NCBI GenBank assembly: GCA_021202305.1
Contig: JAJQDG010000158.1
Coordinates: 1-5,429 of the forward strand
Length of the DNA stretch: 5,429 bases
DNA from: Candidatus Gastranaerophilales bacterium
Lineage (GTDB): Bacteria; Cyanobacteriota; Vampirovibrionia; Gastranaerophilales; Gastranaerophilaceae
Direction of reading: 5' to 3'
In this document: in pieces, positions 4,452 through 5,429 of the stretch
Numbering within the stretch: position 1 is the first letter of the stretch
Layout: every line of letters begins with the position of its first letter
Notes under the pieces: model-generated
Seen by the model: the letters and a program-made list of their open reading frames with translations, nothing else
What the model was told of the DNA's origin: nothing
The model's database searches: none
Program-made: the position numbers and the translations under genes

Positions 4452-5429
4452 CTGTTCTTTCCCCATAAGTTATATTGATACTTTCTAAATTTGCCCATTG
4501 ATAATCAGAGAGTTTTTGAAAAGCAGGCGTTGAAAGCTCTACTTTGTACACTCCCGAAATAGAGTTTAAAATGGCAATAATTTGTGTAGGTACAATATCT
4601 TTTCCAAGTCTTGAAGCAAGCTCATTTTTATATTCCTCTAATCGTTCCTGAACAGTTTCTTTAACACTGTCCTCATCCGCATCAAGATAAAGACACAATA
4701 CCGCAATAATTGTAAAATTTATTTTTTCAGGAGACAGGACTTGAACATAATCCGTTAATGGTCTTATTTTATCATCAGATAAATATTCCTGAACTATTTG
4801 TATAATTTCATCACTAGGGTTGCCGTCTGATGTTAAAGGATATATATTTACAACTCCTGCGGATGGTGAAGTTATTGCAACATCAGTTATTGATTGATGG
4901 GCAGATAATGTGTGGTATTCATAAGCCCCTCTGCTTCCTGCGTTTGAAAATTTCTCGGGAGCCTGTCTGATTCTTTCCCGTAAACTGTCGGCATCTTCAT
5001 CATCTGCACCGCCCGATGTTTCTGTAATATTTTCAACTGTTGAAATGTAGCTTAGAGGTGTTATTAAATTATTGATTGAACCTATTGCATAATTATTTGC
5101 CGCACTTCCTGCTGTTTCACATTCGGCTTTGACTGTTGCTTCTGTTTCACCTGCCGTTAATATTAAGTTTTCTGTTGTTTGAAAAATAAAGAGTCCGTCA
5201 TTTGTTTCGACTTCCGTGCCTGATGGAATTGTAAAATCGAAATCTAAAGGCTCATCAACAGAAAATTTTAATGTCGTTAAAGCATAATCAGCTGTTAACT
5301 TTGATACTCCAAGCAATTCGCCCATATTTTCTAAAACATCTAATGTCGCATAGCTTAAAAGATTTAATTTTGCGGCTTCTTGAATTTTATTTCTTAAAAC
5401 CGTTTCTCTGTATGCTCCGACATCAATTA
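4438..5429 (-). CDS. J: Baseplate J-like protein (gpJ family), 5'-truncated by window edge
   Basis: The open frame continues without a stop through the right edge, giving 329 visible residues; the ATG at 5325 is internal. The extra N-terminal 34 residues read IDVGAYRETVLRNK, then EAAKLNLLSYATLDVLENMGEL, which is the classic 'YRE...R...EAA...LLAYATG.DLD.L' start of baseplate J-like proteins. Other signatures are IPSGTEVETNDGLFIFQT (67-84), GSAANNYAIGSI (107-118), and the core at 138-176 with ESLR-like ADSLRERIRQAP and SRGAYEYHTLSA. The C-terminal half is an alpha/beta region with DYVQVLSP (206-213). gpJ forms the wedge of contractile-tail baseplates. By comparison with P2 gpJ about 60 residues are missing at the N-terminus (inference from recalled family length). 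Stop TAA at 4438-4440. Confidence 0.92.
   Translation of the reverse strand, partial: IDVGAYRETVLRNKIQEAAKLNLLSYATLDVLENMGELLGVSKLTADYALTTLKFSVDEPLDFDFTIPSGTEVETNDGLFIFQTTENLILTAGETEATVKAECETAGSAANNYAIGSINNLITPLSYISTVENITETSGGADDEDADSLRERIRQAPEKFSNAGSRGAYEYHTLSAHQSITDVAITSPSAGVVNIYPLTSDGNPSDEIIQIVQEYLSDDKIRPLTDYVQVLSPEKINFTIIAVLCLYLDADEDSVKETVQERLEEYKNELASRLGKDIVPTQIIAILNSISGVYKVELSTPAFQKLSDYQWANLESINITYGERTDETI
4457..4464 (-). promoter_or_regulatory. Ribosome-binding site for the gpI start at 4451
   Basis: GGGGAAAG on the minus strand, 5 bases before ATG 4451 and inside the end of the gpJ gene. It favours a 175-residue gpI product over the version starting at 4466. Confidence 0.75.

Overview
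This window is the distal-tail end of a tailed-phage or prophage late operon. Every gene lies on the minus strand, so transcription runs from right to left. Reading in that direction, it opens inside a baseplate J-like gene (gpJ family). A gpI-type tail protein and a short P2-like tail-fibre/collar protein follow. Then come four small host-recognition genes: a fibre with a shared N-terminal head and a collagen-like/linker body, a short lectin-like fibre, a second head-bearing fibre with an acidic Ser-rich middle, and a beta-propeller-like protein cut off at the left end. A tail-fibre assembly chaperone gene sits between the lectin-like fibre and the acidic fibre. The gpJ-gpI-fibre order points to a contractile-tailed (P2-like, myovirus-type) particle or a tailocin derived from one. 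No lysis, integrase, capsid or DNA-replication gene is present, so lytic, temperate and tailocin states cannot be separated here.

The DNA is AT-rich (by eye roughly 35-40% GC). Genes are packed with 1-14 base overlaps or gaps of a few bases, and Shine-Dalgarno sites are clear. TAA, TGA and TAG all end genes, so the standard bacterial code is used with no stop-codon reassignment. This suggests a phage of a low-GC bacterium; the host cannot be named from these genes alone. No promoter or terminator is visible, which fits one long polycistronic message.

The first 101 bases are not biological. They are a degraded but clearly readable Illumina Nextera adapter (flow-cell poly-T, P7, an 8-base index, then the read-2 transposon end) preceded by poly-C. 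Genuine phage sequence starts at about 102, and the last gene is therefore truncated. The reading frame that continues into the adapter adds a false C-terminus.

The most interesting biology is in the receptor-binding cassette. Three successive proteins carry the same short 'RRG...LYIGTGSG' head on unrelated C-terminal bodies, and two of them share a 39-base identical DNA stretch placed exactly at the head/body boundary, in the same reading frame. That arrangement looks built for swapping host-recognition modules. The short fibre protein upstream ends in two textbook EF-hand/dockerin-type calcium loops. No complete undescribed enzymatic or defence system is visible; the novelty here is in fibre architecture.
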